A stretch of 61,699 nucleotides of DNA from Chloroflexota bacterium (GTDB lineage Bacteria > Chloroflexota > Anaerolineae > Aggregatilineales > Phototrophicaceae), in assembly GCA_011525385.1 (NCBI GenBank), contig WTGF01000116.1, forward strand, positions 1 to 61,699. Reading direction: 5' to 3'. Made by a program: the position numbers and the translations under genes. How positions within the stretch are numbered: position 1 is the stretch's first letter; each line of letters begins with the position of its first letter. Below the pieces are notes generated by a model. That model searched no databases and was not told the DNA's origin. It was given only the letters and a program-made list of their open reading frames with translations. This document shows positions 43,693-53,006 of this stretch, one piece after another.

Positions 43693-44913
43693 CTAACTGC
43701 TCTTCGGCAGAAGCGCGATCAGCAAGATTGATACCACGCTAAGACCCGTAACGATGACCAACATCGGACTGTAGGAATTGAAGATGTCGAAGATGACGCC
43801 GGCGGCGAAGGGCGCTGCGGTGCCGGCCAAAGTCAGGAAGAACGTCATCGAACTGGTGATTCGCCCGTAAAACGCCGTGCCGTATGTGTCGGCAAGGATC
43901 AGAGGTCGTATGAGCGTATTGGTGCCGATCGCCATGCCGAAGAAACCTATGAAGAGGATGATCAGCAAGGGCGAACTGCCCAATAGCAGCGTGGCTAGAG
44001 CAAGCGTCAATAGGACGAAGACGCCGAGCGCCATGGTTTTGCTGGAAAAACGCCATTCGACCGCCGCGAAGATCATCCTGCCGACTACTTGCATGACGCC
44101 GATGGCGCCGCTGGCGACCGCGGCGCTGCTGGAGTGAATGCCTATACTAATCAGCAGCGGAATGAAATGCACGCGCACGGCCACGATACACAAGCTGGAT
44201 AGCGCGAAGGCCAGGGTCAAGATCCAGAAAAAGCGCGATCGGAATGCCTCTCCCAGACTGATCGATTCGCTTTTGCTTTGCTGCGCAGGTTGCGATTCGC
44301 CGTCGGGTTGCAGGCCCAGGTCCCTTGGTCGGCGGCGCAGCACCAGGGCATGCAGCGGTATCGTGATAACGCCCAGCAAGACGCCAAGTATGAATACCGC
44401 TTGCCGCCATCCCTGCGCCACCAGCAGCGCATCGGCCAAGGGGATGAAGATCGTGCTGGCGAAACCAGCGATAAAGGTGAGAAAAGCCAGTGCCCGGCCG
44501 CGTTTGCTCACGAACCAGTTGGCGATGACTATAAAGGCCGGCTCGTAAAGGACGGCCGTGCTGCAAAAACCCAACAGCGCCATGACGACCACGAACTCGG
44601 GCAGCGTCGTCACCCGCGACCACAGCAAGACCATCACCGTCGCGCCGATGGAACCAAGCGTCATCAAGAGACGCGACCCGTGTTTGTCCAACCAGTAGCC
44701 GACCGGGAAAGCGAAAATGCCGGTGATCAACCACATCAGCGAAAACGCGCCCGAGATCTCCCCGCGCGACCAGCCGAATTCCGCTTCCATCGGCGTGATG
44801 AACACCGAAAAGGCGTAGAATATCACGCCAAAGGAGGCGGTTTCGGTGATGGCCAGCGCCAGGGCAATATACCAGCCATAGTAAATTGGCTCGCGCTTGA
44901 ATAGTCGGTGCAT
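43693..44913 (-). CDS. MFS transporter
   Basis: Major facilitator superfamily permease of about 406 residues with 12 predicted helices in two halves, separated by a charged loop near 195-215 (RRPRDLGLQPDGESQPAQQS). N-terminal YYGWYIALALAITETASFGV and FSVFITPMEAEFGWSRGEIS resemble the oxalate/formate antiporter (OFA)/monocarboxylate-like subgroup; WLDKHGSRLLMTLGS is the loop 2-3 motif. It may carry a small carboxylate, fitting the neighbouring sugar-acid enzymes. The ATG at 44913 is preferred over a GTG at 44940; neither has a strong ribosome binding site. Confidence 0.85.
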   Translation of the reverse strand: MHRLFKREPIYYGWYIALALAITETASFGVIFYAFSVFITPMEAEFGWSRGEISGAFSLMWLITGIFAFPVGYWLDKHGSRLLMTLGSIGATVMVLLWSRVTTLPEFVVVMALLGFCSTAVLYEPAFIVIANWFVSKRGRALAFLTFIAGFASTIFIPLADALLVAQGWRQAVFILGVLLGVITIPLHALVLRRRPRDLGLQPDGESQPAQQSKSESISLGEAFRSRFFWILTLAFALSSLCIVAVRVHFIPLLISIGIHSSSAAVASGAIGVMQVVGRMIFAAVEWRFSSKTMALGVFVLLTLALATLLLGSSPLLIILFIGFFGMAIGTNTLIRPLILADTYGTAFYGRITSSMTFFLTLAGTAAPFAAGVIFDIFNSYSPMLVIVTGLSVVSILLIALLPKSS

Positions 44914-45078
44914 AAAACCGGGTTCGCGTAGGTAAAACACGCCATTTTTTCACCGCAAGCATATCGGCAAAGGCGCATATCGCAAGTGGCAAACGCAGGA
45001 GGGCGGACCAGACTGCGCTAACATCGCCACTTGCGTTATACTCGGCGGCAGATTTCTAGCGGAAAAAGGAGGTGGCTC

Positions 45079-46818
45079 ATGCCCTTGCGCAGTCACGATT
45101 GGTTCTTGCGGGACGGGCAAGCTGGGTTCAAATCTCGCAGCCGCATGAAGAACCAGGGTACGCCCCAGCAAATGTTCGACGGCCGCCCCGTCATCGGCAT
45201 TTGCAATACCTGGTCGGAACTGACGCCCTGCAACGCCAACCTGCGCATCCTCTGCGAGCACGTCAAACGAGGCGTCTTGGAAGCCGGCGGATTCCCGCTG
45301 GAATTTCCCGTGATGTCGCTGGGCGAACCGCTGATGCGCCCGACGACCATGCTCTACCGCAATCTGGCCAGCATGGATGTCGAAGAATCAATCCGAGCCA
45401 ATCCGCTTGATGGCGTGGTGCTGCTGGTCGGTTGTGACAAGACCACGCCGGCCGCCGTCATGGGCGCTTGCAGCGTCGATGTGCCGACGATTGTCGTGAC
45501 CAGCGGCCCGATGCTGAATGGCAAGTTTCAAGGACGAGATATCGGCGCGGGTACGGACAAATGGCGCTTTACTGACGACTGGCGCACAGGCAAGATGAGT
45601 ACCGCGGATTATATCGAGTCCGAAACCTGCATGTCCCGCAGCGACGGGCATTGCATGACGATGGGCACCGCATCGAGCATGGCCTGCGTGGTCGAGGCCC
45701 TCGGCCTGATGTTGCCCGGCGGCGCGGCCATCCCCGCCCCCGATGCGCGCCGCCGCCGGCTCTGCCACTTTAGCGGCAATCGCATCGTACAGATGGCCAA
45801 AGAAGAGCTGAGTCCGTCGCGGATACTGACGCGTGAAGCCTTCGAGAATGCCATCAAGATCAACGCCGCCATCGGCGGCTCGACCAACGTCATCCTGCAT
45901 TTGCTGGCGATCGCCCGACGAATCGGCGTTGATCTCTGTCTGGACGATTTTGATGAGTTGGGCAGCCAGGTGCCGCTGCTGGTCAACCTCAAGCCCGCGG
46001 GCGATTTCCTGATGGAAGAATTCTATTATGCCGGCGGTTTGCCCGCCGTGATGCAAAACGCGGCGTCGTTGCTGGATATGGATACGATCACGGTTACGGG
46101 CGAGTCCCATGCGCGGAACACGGCCAGGGCGATCTGTTACGACGAGAGGGTTATCAGCGGGCTCGACGCGCCTTTTCAGCGAGAGGCGGGCATCGCCGTT
46201 CTGCGCGGCAACCTCTGCCCCGACGGCGCGGTCATCAAGCCCTCCGCCGCCACGCCAGGTCTGATGCGGCATCGCGGACGCGCCGTCGTTTTCAAGTCAC
46301 TGGACGATTTCCACGCCCGCATCGACGGTCCCGATCTCGATGTCGACGCAGACAGCGTGCTGGTGATGCAGAATGTCGGCCCCAAAGGCTTCCCCGGCAT
46401 GCCCGAAGTGGGCAATATGAGCCTGCCTCGCAAGCTCCTCGACAAAGGAGTGAGCGATATGCTGCGCATTTCCGACGGCCGCATGAGCGGCACCGCCTAC
46501 GGCACGGTCGTCTTGCATGTCGCTCCGGAATCGGCGGTCGGCGGGGCGCTGGCCCTGGTGCGTGACGGCGATATGATCGAGCTGGATGTTGGCCAACGTC
46601 GCTTGCATCTCGACATTTCGGAAGCTGAATTGGAACATCGTCGCGCCGGGTGGCAGCCCTCCGCCTCGCATAGCCCCAGAGGATATACCCGCTTGTTCAC
46701 GGATCATGTGCAGCAGGCCGATTTGGGTGTTGACTTCGACATTCTGGCTGGCGGATCTGGCCACGAGGTGATACACAATGCCGAGGCGCAGGCCACAAGC
46801 AAAGTGGAAGCGACTTGA
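45079..46818 (+). CDS. IlvD/Edd family sugar-acid dehydratase (L-arabinonate dehydratase-like)
   Basis: [2Fe-2S]-dependent dehydratase of 579 residues. Cysteines at 51 (TWSELTPCN), 119 (VGCDKTTPA) and 192 (GHCMTMGTAS) are spaced 68 and 73 apart, the spacing I recall for Rhizobium L-arabinonate dehydratase, and the N-terminus (RSRMKNQGTPQQMFDGRPVI) resembles that branch more than IlvD. The C-terminal SDGRMSGTAYG contains the catalytic Ser. It converts an aldonic acid such as arabinonate, xylonate or galactonate to the 2-keto-3-deoxy acid. The start has an ideal AAAGGAGG 8 nt upstream. Divergent from the MFS gene. Confidence 0.9.
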   Translation: MPLRSHDWFLRDGQAGFKSRSRMKNQGTPQQMFDGRPVIGICNTWSELTPCNANLRILCEHVKRGVLEAGGFPLEFPVMSLGEPLMRPTTMLYRNLASMDVEESIRANPLDGVVLLVGCDKTTPAAVMGACSVDVPTIVVTSGPMLNGKFQGRDIGAGTDKWRFTDDWRTGKMSTADYIESETCMSRSDGHCMTMGTASSMACVVEALGLMLPGGAAIPAPDARRRRLCHFSGNRIVQMAKEELSPSRILTREAFENAIKINAAIGGSTNVILHLLAIARRIGVDLCLDDFDELGSQVPLLVNLKPAGDFLMEEFYYAGGLPAVMQNAASLLDMDTITVTGESHARNTARAICYDERVISGLDAPFQREAGIAVLRGNLCPDGAVIKPSAATPGLMRHRGRAVVFKSLDDFHARIDGPDLDVDADSVLVMQNVGPKGFPGMPEVGNMSLPRKLLDKGVSDMLRISDGRMSGTAYGTVVLHVAPESAVGGALALVRDGDMIELDVGQRRLHLDISEAELEHRRAGWQPSASHSPRGYTRLFTDHVQQADLGVDFDILAGGSGHEVIHNAEAQATSKVEAT

Positions 46819-46944
46819 GCGACAAGCCAGCAAGATTAACGGCAGATGAGTGATCGGCGGCGAGTATGTCGCTGATTTGGAAAAGGACGGGTCAAAGACC
46901 GTAAACTGGCGATAACTGCACGGTGTATAAGAAAGCGGGTTCAC

Positions 46945-48150
46945 ATGCCAACGCTGGAAAACTACAGCCAATTCGAAGGCCGCTATTGGGATACGGCCGC
47001 CATCCGCAACACCTTGGACTACCAGGGCGTCAAAGCGCCACATACCGGCGAACCGTTTACCGAAGCTATGTTGCTGGGCATTAGCGGCGGCGTCGCCTTC
47101 GGTTACTTCACTTTTCATTACAAGGGATATGATCCGCAGGTCAACTTGCTGACGCGCAACACCTTCGGGCCCATGGAGACGATTTTCGATCGCATGGGCA
47201 TCGCCCGCGATGCGCGGCAGTCCACCAGCGCCGACAAGGGTCGGCAAAACTTGATGGCCGCGCTGGAAGAGGGCTACGCGCCGCTGGCCAGCCCGGATGG
47301 CTCGCTGCTGCCCTACAATGCTTTGTCCTATGACGATGCAAACTGGTACACCATGCCGCTGGTCATCTTTGGCTATGAGCCGGAAGCGGGCGAGGCGTAC
47401 ATCTCCGACCGCAGCCGCGTCGCCTTGACCGTCAGCACAGAGGACCTGGACAAAGCGCGCGGCCGCATCAAAAAGGACAAGCACCGCTTGCTGCTGCTGG
47501 ACCATCCGGACGAAGCCAGGCTCGCTGATGCCGTTCGTCAGGGGCTGGAGGACTGCGTCCGCCTCATGACCGAGAAACCGCCTAAGGGATCAGCCAAGAA
47601 CTTCGGGCTGCGCGCTATGGAGCACTGGGGAGAAATGCTCGAGAAAACGAGCAAAGGCAGTTGGGCGCGCGAATACCCGACCGGGCGTCCGCTGCTGGCC
47701 GTGTTGATCAGCTCCTATACCTTCCTCGGTCCGGCCTTTGGCAAGACCATGGCTGCCGAGCGCGATGTCTATGCCGATTTCCTTGACGAAGCGACCGCTG
47801 TGCTGGGTTTGCCGGCACTCGAAAATGTGGCCCTGCGCTATCGCAATGCCGGGGAGGCCTGGCGGGCTTTGCTGGGCGCGCTCTTGCCCGAGACTGTGCC
47901 CTTCTTAAGCGATGTGCGTGACAATATCGACCGCAAGACGGACCTGTTCATCGAGCAAGGGGCGGCGCAACTGGACGAGATCGTCGCCTGCAACGAGAGC
48001 ATCGAAGCCGCGAAGACCGCTAGCGAGAGTGATTTCCCCATGACGGAAACCGAGATCGCGGACCTGCGCGGCGAAATACGCCGCTGCCTTAAGGAGGTGC
48101 GCGATGCGGAAGCGGAAGCGGTAGCTGCGCTCAAAGGGGCGATCGCTTGA
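46945..48150 (+). CDS. BtrH N-terminal/DUF4872-like protein
   Basis: 401 residues, tentatively assigned by pattern to the BtrH_N plus DUF4872 family (cysteine-protease-like fold related to the butirosin acyltransferase BtrH). The N-terminal part has TAAIRNTLDYQGV (where a catalytic Cys is usual, none is seen), AMLLGISGGVAFGYFTFHYK and GPMETIFDRMGI. A middle region has WYTMPLVIFGYEPEAGEAYI SD-type strands. The C-terminal half is helical (LRAMEHWGEMLEKTSKG; a final coiled-coil-like Glu/Ala helix at about 365-400). Catalytic residues are not evident, so it may be non-enzymatic. It stands alone after a 126-bp gap. Confidence 0.6.
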   Translation: MPTLENYSQFEGRYWDTAAIRNTLDYQGVKAPHTGEPFTEAMLLGISGGVAFGYFTFHYKGYDPQVNLLTRNTFGPMETIFDRMGIARDARQSTSADKGRQNLMAALEEGYAPLASPDGSLLPYNALSYDDANWYTMPLVIFGYEPEAGEAYISDRSRVALTVSTEDLDKARGRIKKDKHRLLLLDHPDEARLADAVRQGLEDCVRLMTEKPPKGSAKNFGLRAMEHWGEMLEKTSKGSWAREYPTGRPLLAVLISSYTFLGPAFGKTMAAERDVYADFLDEATAVLGLPALENVALRYRNAGEAWRALLGALLPETVPFLSDVRDNIDRKTDLFIEQGAAQLDEIVACNESIEAAKTASESDFPMTETEIADLRGEIRRCLKEVRDAEAEAVAALKGAIA

Positions 48151-48172
48151 TATAAGTGTGGGGCCGAATGCG

Positions 48173-51100
48173 CTATATTCCCTCCTTGAACGGCGCCTTC
48201 ATAAAGGCGTCAATAGCGTCTCGGTCGGCTCTATCCAATAAGTTGAGCCAATTGAACATGAAGAAACTATCGATGGCGATCTGCCTGTGAAACTCACTTC
48301 TCTGCACGGGATAGCCGGCAAGCTCGAAACTGTCATAAGCCACGAAATTGTTCGCGGCTCGCGTCGTTGGCAAGCCTGCCTCGAAGGCTTCGGTGCATCC
48401 CGGCAAACGCGCCCAGAAATCCGCTCGCCATTCTTGATGCGGTTTGATATAGGGCAGCAACTCGTCAACCGATTCGCTGTTGATTCCCAGACGGACTATG
48501 ACTTGATATTCCTTTATCAGCGCTAGAAGCGTCGCCAGCTCTTCATTTGTGCAGCGGCGCAGGCTGACCTCTTGCGACGAAGGGACTTGGCTTTGTCCGC
48601 GGCGGGCAATGCCATCCGCTATTTCATCGAATCGACTTTGCAGGGCGTCCAAATCAGCTTGCCGCGATGGATACAGGTTGGCTATCTCGTCAGCGCCGGC
48701 CCGCTCCAGGGCTGTCGAGGCAATACCGTCGCCGAGAATCTGCCGAAATAACATCGCGATCTCCAGGGCTTCCGCACAGCGCGGCAGCTCCGACAAGACA
48801 TCTTCATACTTCGCAAATTCTTTGTCTATGTGCCAGAACGAAGCCTCAGCCCTGCCGATTCCAACGATCGTCTCTCGCAGCTTGGCCGGGTCAAGAACGC
48901 TGTTTTTGACGAGCTCGCTAAGCTGATACTCTGAACACGCCGGCAAATTGTTGCGATAGGGACGCGCGTCATGCTCCGCGCCGCTTTCCTCCCCGAGTTC
49001 GGCGATGCGCGCGGTCAATTGTTCTTGTAGAACGCTATTCGCCATGTCGGCTGAGCCGACGCCGGGCACCAACTGAACCAGGGAACTCGCGACATTCTGG
49101 GCGATCGTCAGTGTCAGGTCCAGCCCGATCAAGCAATCAGGCATGTCGGCTTTGACCCTTTCGCGCAATTCGATCCTGCTGTCGATAAACTCCTGGAAGC
49201 CGCCCCATCTGGTATAGCTCGCTGCCAGTTCCAGCATCGCTTGATATTCGCCGAATAGACTCAGAATACGATCTGTTTCAGCATCAGAGCATCGAGGCAA
49301 GCCATCTGTATTCGAATAAGCCCGATCCGCCGGTTCCAAGCCGGGGATCTCAGCGAGGATTTCGTCCAAGCGTCTTTTGAGGCTGTGCCCGCCACTGATA
49401 GTTTCGCTAAGTGAGTCTTGCCGAACTTGCAAGGCGTATAGCGAAAAATAATCACCGGCGCGGCCATGCAAGAGCAAGCCGAGTTCCAGCGCTTCTGCAC
49501 AGGCGGGCAAGTTCCGCCAACTGCCTTCTCGCCATTCAACCTGCGCCGCGCCAAAGTCGAGCAGGTCTTCAAATTCGCGAATGCGCCGCGCCGATTCGAT
49601 CAGCGCCTGATATTCGCCGAGCATGGCGGACACGGTAGCAGTCTCTTCTTTGCTACAAGCTGGAAGCTGCCCGCCATGGCGCCAAAGTGGCGCGCCTGCT
49701 TCAAGGTCTATTGCGCCTCCCCGAATTCTCTCGTGCAAGTCTAGTCTATTCCCGGCAAAAGTCTTCAGGTAAGGGATAGAATCGTCCGGCGCTTCCGCAT
49801 AGACCAGCCCGATGAACGCGGCGTAGTCATCCACGATGTGGCTCATTTGCAGGCCCATCTCAAATGCCAGGTTACAGTCGGGCAAATTGACCAGCAGATT
49901 GTCGCGCCACTCAATCATATAATCGAGCAATGGCAGCAAGCGTTCCATGCCGCCGAAACCAAACATCCGCTCGTCCAATACCTGGTATTGCGCCACTACT
50001 TTCGACAAGGCGTCAAAGTCGGCATCCGAACAACTTTGCAAATACAACGGCGATTCCTCGACTATTGAACGCGCTCTCAACACCAGCGGGAACGTATCGA
50101 GCTGAGTCGAACTCAAGCCCACCTCTTCCATATAGGGATCGGCCTCCTCAGGCACGCCTATGGTTGCGAATGACATCGCAGCGACGATGTTGCTTGCAGC
50201 TTGGCTTAGCATCAAGATTTTTTCTATGTCTTTGGCGCAAGCCGGCTCGTGGGACCAGAGGCTTTGCCGCCAGGCGATTTCTGCTTGGCCGATTGTGATA
50301 AGGTCTTCAGCGGATTGAGCCGTCGACAAAGCTTCGGTAAAGGCTTCGAATGCCGGCAGGCTGTTCTCAAGATCAATCCGTTGCTTTTTTGTACAGATAG
50401 GCCAGTCTTCGAGGGGCGCGGAAGGATCCGCCTCGCTGTTCTCAATCAACCTGGCCAGCTCGTCGACGCGGTCGGCATTGCGATTGAATACCTTGAAATA
50501 GGGATGGTTTTCCTCGGCAAAACCAGCGTAGATAAGCGCGGTTCCGGTTACGACATCGTTGACGGCTCGATACATTAGCCATAGCAGTTCGACAGCTTCG
50601 CGACAAGGCGGCAGATCGGAGACCCCGTCGCTCTGTGTGTATACGACTTGAGTGATTGCTACATCGAGTTGACTTTCATGCGCCCAGTTCTCGCGCCACG
50701 CATATTGGCGATGAGCCAAATCCAGCAGGTCATCTATTGACGCGATCTCCTTTGAGTCGGCAATGATCCCTTGGTATTCCGGCAGGGTAGGAGCGAGGCT
50801 CGCGAGTTGCGGCTCCGAACAAGCTGGCAACGATACGCCCTCTGCGGTCGACGCCTCTTCTCGACTGTCATCATGTAGGAGGTCGCGTAAGTCGCTGACC
50901 GTTTGACTGTACTTCTCCGGATAAAAGGCGTCGTCAAGCGGATCGATAAAGGGATTCAAGGCTTCCCTGAAGTCGGGATTGCCCCTTGAGGACTCTCGAA
51001 TGCCATAGTGCATTGCCCAATACGCGGCGATGTAACCCGCTTCTCGCGTCGTCTGCCAGAAGAAATCTATCGACTCCGAACAGCGTGGCGCTGTATTCCA

Positions 51101-51319
51101 GATCGCAGAACGGTAACTCAGTTGCTCTTCGGCATAGTCCAGCGCGTCCTCCAGGCTGTTGATGCTGCTCGCCGTCGAACGCAAGGCCTCAAAAGCGGGT
51201 ACAGTTGCAAGTACCGCTTGCAGATACTTGACCGAACAGCGCGGATAATCGCTCTGCGAATGCGATGCGGGTATTGTCATCAAAAGCGCGATCAAACTTG
51301 CTATCAGTGCTAGTCGCAT
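48173..51319 (-). CDS. Large secreted protein with eight Cys-paired helical repeats
   Basis: No known family recognised. The 1048-residue protein has a signal peptide (about 1-22, ending SHS). The rest is eight divergent repeats of about 110-130 residues. Each starts with LPxCS/T, then a helix with a YQ/F-containing core (EYQALIES, EYQAMLEL, EYQVIVRL), then WREsxWxxLPxC and a helical tail (EALELGLLLHGRAGDY). Two conserved cysteines per repeat, about 50-55 residues apart, suggest one disulfide per unit in an extracellular helical solenoid. Inter-repeat linkers are acidic. The ATG at 51319 has GGAGG 6 nt upstream; an upstream in-frame start exists at 51334. Isolated gene with its own promoter (51358-51387). 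Probably a surface or extracellular binding protein. Confidence 0.85.
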   Translation of the reverse strand: MRLALIASLIALLMTIPASHSQSDYPRCSVKYLQAVLATVPAFEALRSTASSINSLEDALDYAEEQLSYRSAIWNTAPRCSESIDFFWQTTREAGYIAAYWAMHYGIRESSRGNPDFREALNPFIDPLDDAFYPEKYSQTVSDLRDLLHDDSREEASTAEGVSLPACSEPQLASLAPTLPEYQGIIADSKEIASIDDLLDLAHRQYAWRENWAHESQLDVAITQVVYTQSDGVSDLPPCREAVELLWLMYRAVNDVVTGTALIYAGFAEENHPYFKVFNRNADRVDELARLIENSEADPSAPLEDWPICTKKQRIDLENSLPAFEAFTEALSTAQSAEDLITIGQAEIAWRQSLWSHEPACAKDIEKILMLSQAASNIVAAMSFATIGVPEEADPYMEEVGLSSTQLDTFPLVLRARSIVEESPLYLQSCSDADFDALSKVVAQYQVLDERMFGFGGMERLLPLLDYMIEWRDNLLVNLPDCNLAFEMGLQMSHIVDDYAAFIGLVYAEAPDDSIPYLKTFAGNRLDLHERIRGGAIDLEAGAPLWRHGGQLPACSKEETATVSAMLGEYQALIESARRIREFEDLLDFGAAQVEWREGSWRNLPACAEALELGLLLHGRAGDYFSLYALQVRQDSLSETISGGHSLKRRLDEILAEIPGLEPADRAYSNTDGLPRCSDAETDRILSLFGEYQAMLELAASYTRWGGFQEFIDSRIELRERVKADMPDCLIGLDLTLTIAQNVASSLVQLVPGVGSADMANSVLQEQLTARIAELGEESGAEHDARPYRNNLPACSEYQLSELVKNSVLDPAKLRETIVGIGRAEASFWHIDKEFAKYEDVLSELPRCAEALEIAMLFRQILGDGIASTALERAGADEIANLYPSRQADLDALQSRFDEIADGIARRGQSQVPSSQEVSLRRCTNEELATLLALIKEYQVIVRLGINSESVDELLPYIKPHQEWRADFWARLPGCTEAFEAGLPTTRAANNFVAYDSFELAGYPVQRSEFHRQIAIDSFFMFNWLNLLDRADRDAIDAFMKAPFKEGI

Positions 51320-51357
51320 CTTTGCCTCCGCCAATTGACAACCGCCTTTGCTCGTTC

Positions 51358-51387
51358 ATTCTACTGAAGTTCTCGTTGAATAGGCAA
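51358..51387 (-). promoter_or_regulatory. Candidate promoter of the Cys-repeat protein gene
   Basis: Minus strand: TTGCCT (51382-51387), 18-bp spacer, TAGAAT (51358-51363). The -10 matches 5 of 6, the -35 matches 4 of 6. It would give a leader of about 30 nt. Confidence 0.35.
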
Positions 51388-51514
51388 ATCGTTGCTGCGC
51401 CTGCGTAGGGGAATCGAATGAGAGCGATTTCTTCTGGCCTCCGACCATGTTGCTGCCACCGATGAATTTCGCTATGATACGGTCTTGTCAAGCTTAACGG
51501 GAGTTGCTCGGATT

Positions 51515-52972
51515 ATGAAAGCAATCATGGTGATGTTCGATTCGCTGAACCGGCACATGCTGCAGCCCTATGGCGGTGATTGGGTGCATACGCCCAATTT
51601 CCAGCGTCTGTCCGAGCGGAGCGCGACCTTCGACAACGCATTTATCGGCAGCATGCCCTGTATGCCCGCGCGGCGGGAACTGCACACCGGACGCTACAAT
51701 TTTCTGCATCGCAGTTGGGGACCGCTGGAACCCTTCGACGATTCCATGCCGCAGATCCTGGCTGAAGAAGGCATCCATTCCCATCTGGTCACCGATCATT
51801 ACCACTATTGGGAAGATGGCGGCGCGACCTATCACAATCGTTTTTCCACGTATGAACTGGTGCGCGGGCAAGAAGGCGACCTTTGGAAGGGCGATGTGAA
51901 TGAGCCGCGATTGGAACCTATGCCGGACCAACGACCGGTAAACGTTAGACAAGACCTTATCAACCGCGGCTATATCACCGAAGAAGCGGCTATGCCGCAG
52001 GCGCAAACCTTTGCGCTGGGAAGTGAGTTCATCCGCCAAAACGCCGATGCCGACAACTGGTATCTGCAGATCGAGACCTTCGATCCCCACGAGCCCTTTT
52101 TCACGCAAGAACGCTGGAAAGCGCTTTATCCCCACGAATATGACGGCCCCCTCTTTGATTGGCCGCCCTATACCCGCGTGGATCAATCGCCGGAAGCCGT
52201 CCATCACATGCGCTGCGAATACGCGGCTTTGATGAGCATGTGCGATCATTATTTGGGGATGGTGCTCGATCTGATGGACGAACTGGAACTATGGGACGAT
52301 ACCATGCTGATCGTCAACACCGATCATGGCTTTTTGCTCAGCGAACACGATTGGTGGGGCAAAATGCGCATGCCTTGGTACAACGAACTGGCGAATATCC
52401 CGCTCTTCATCTGGGATCCGCGCGCCGGCGTCAGGAACGAGCGCCGCAGCAGCCTGGTCCAGACCATCGACCTGCCCGCGACGGTTCTTGATTATTTCGA
52501 CCTCGATCGACCCCCGGATATGCAGGGACTGCCCCTGGCGGAAACGGTCGCGAATGACACCGCCCTGCGCGAGGCTGTCTTGTACGGCATACACGGCGGG
52601 CACGTGAATGTGAATGACGGGACTCATGTCTACATGCGCGGGGCGGCGAATGAAGACAACCTGCCGCTTTACAATTACACGCTGATGCCAACGCATATGC
52701 GTCATCGCTTCAAGGTCGAGGAACTGCAAGAGATCGAGTTGCGGGCGCCTTTTACATTCACCAAGGATTGCCCGACCATGAAGATCGGTACCCAGCGCAG
52801 TCCCTGGGCGGTACCAGTGTTCGAGACCATGCTCTACGATCTGGAAAGCGATCCCGGACAGTTAAACCCAATTGAAGACGCCGCCGTTGAAGCTCGTATG
52901 GTCGAAAAGCTGGTTGACCTTATGCGCGCCAACGACGCCCCGCCCGAGCAATTCGAGCGGCTGGGCATTTGA
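51515..52972 (+). CDS. Sulfatase (Cys-type, predicted cytoplasmic)
   Basis: Arylsulfatase-family hydrolase of 485 residues. The formylglycine-forming motif is CMPARRELHTGR, with the modifiable Cys at 49 (CxPxR). The first metal-binding Asp is in MFDSLNRHML; later ligands are in IVNTDHGFLLSEHDWWGK (near 270). No signal peptide follows MKAIMVMFDS, so the enzyme is cytoplasmic and would act on imported sulfated substrates. The formylglycine-generating enzyme is not in the window. The start at 51515 is chosen because sulfatases begin directly with the first beta strand. Convergent with the enolase-family dehydratase gene. Confidence 0.9.
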   Translation: MKAIMVMFDSLNRHMLQPYGGDWVHTPNFQRLSERSATFDNAFIGSMPCMPARRELHTGRYNFLHRSWGPLEPFDDSMPQILAEEGIHSHLVTDHYHYWEDGGATYHNRFSTYELVRGQEGDLWKGDVNEPRLEPMPDQRPVNVRQDLINRGYITEEAAMPQAQTFALGSEFIRQNADADNWYLQIETFDPHEPFFTQERWKALYPHEYDGPLFDWPPYTRVDQSPEAVHHMRCEYAALMSMCDHYLGMVLDLMDELELWDDTMLIVNTDHGFLLSEHDWWGKMRMPWYNELANIPLFIWDPRAGVRNERRSSLVQTIDLPATVLDYFDLDRPPDMQGLPLAETVANDTALREAVLYGIHGGHVNVNDGTHVYMRGAANEDNLPLYNYTLMPTHMRHRFKVEELQEIELRAPFTFTKDCPTMKIGTQRSPWAVPVFETMLYDLESDPGQLNPIEDAAVEARMVEKLVDLMRANDAPPEQFERLGI

Positions 52973-53006
52973 TGGCGCTCTCGAGATACTGCTGTCGCAA
53001 CCAGCC

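Noticed and set aside
46297..47505. 402-codon open frame on the minus strand
   Set aside because: It spans the ends of two well-supported plus-strand genes (IlvD/Edd and the BtrH-like protein), so it is a shadow.
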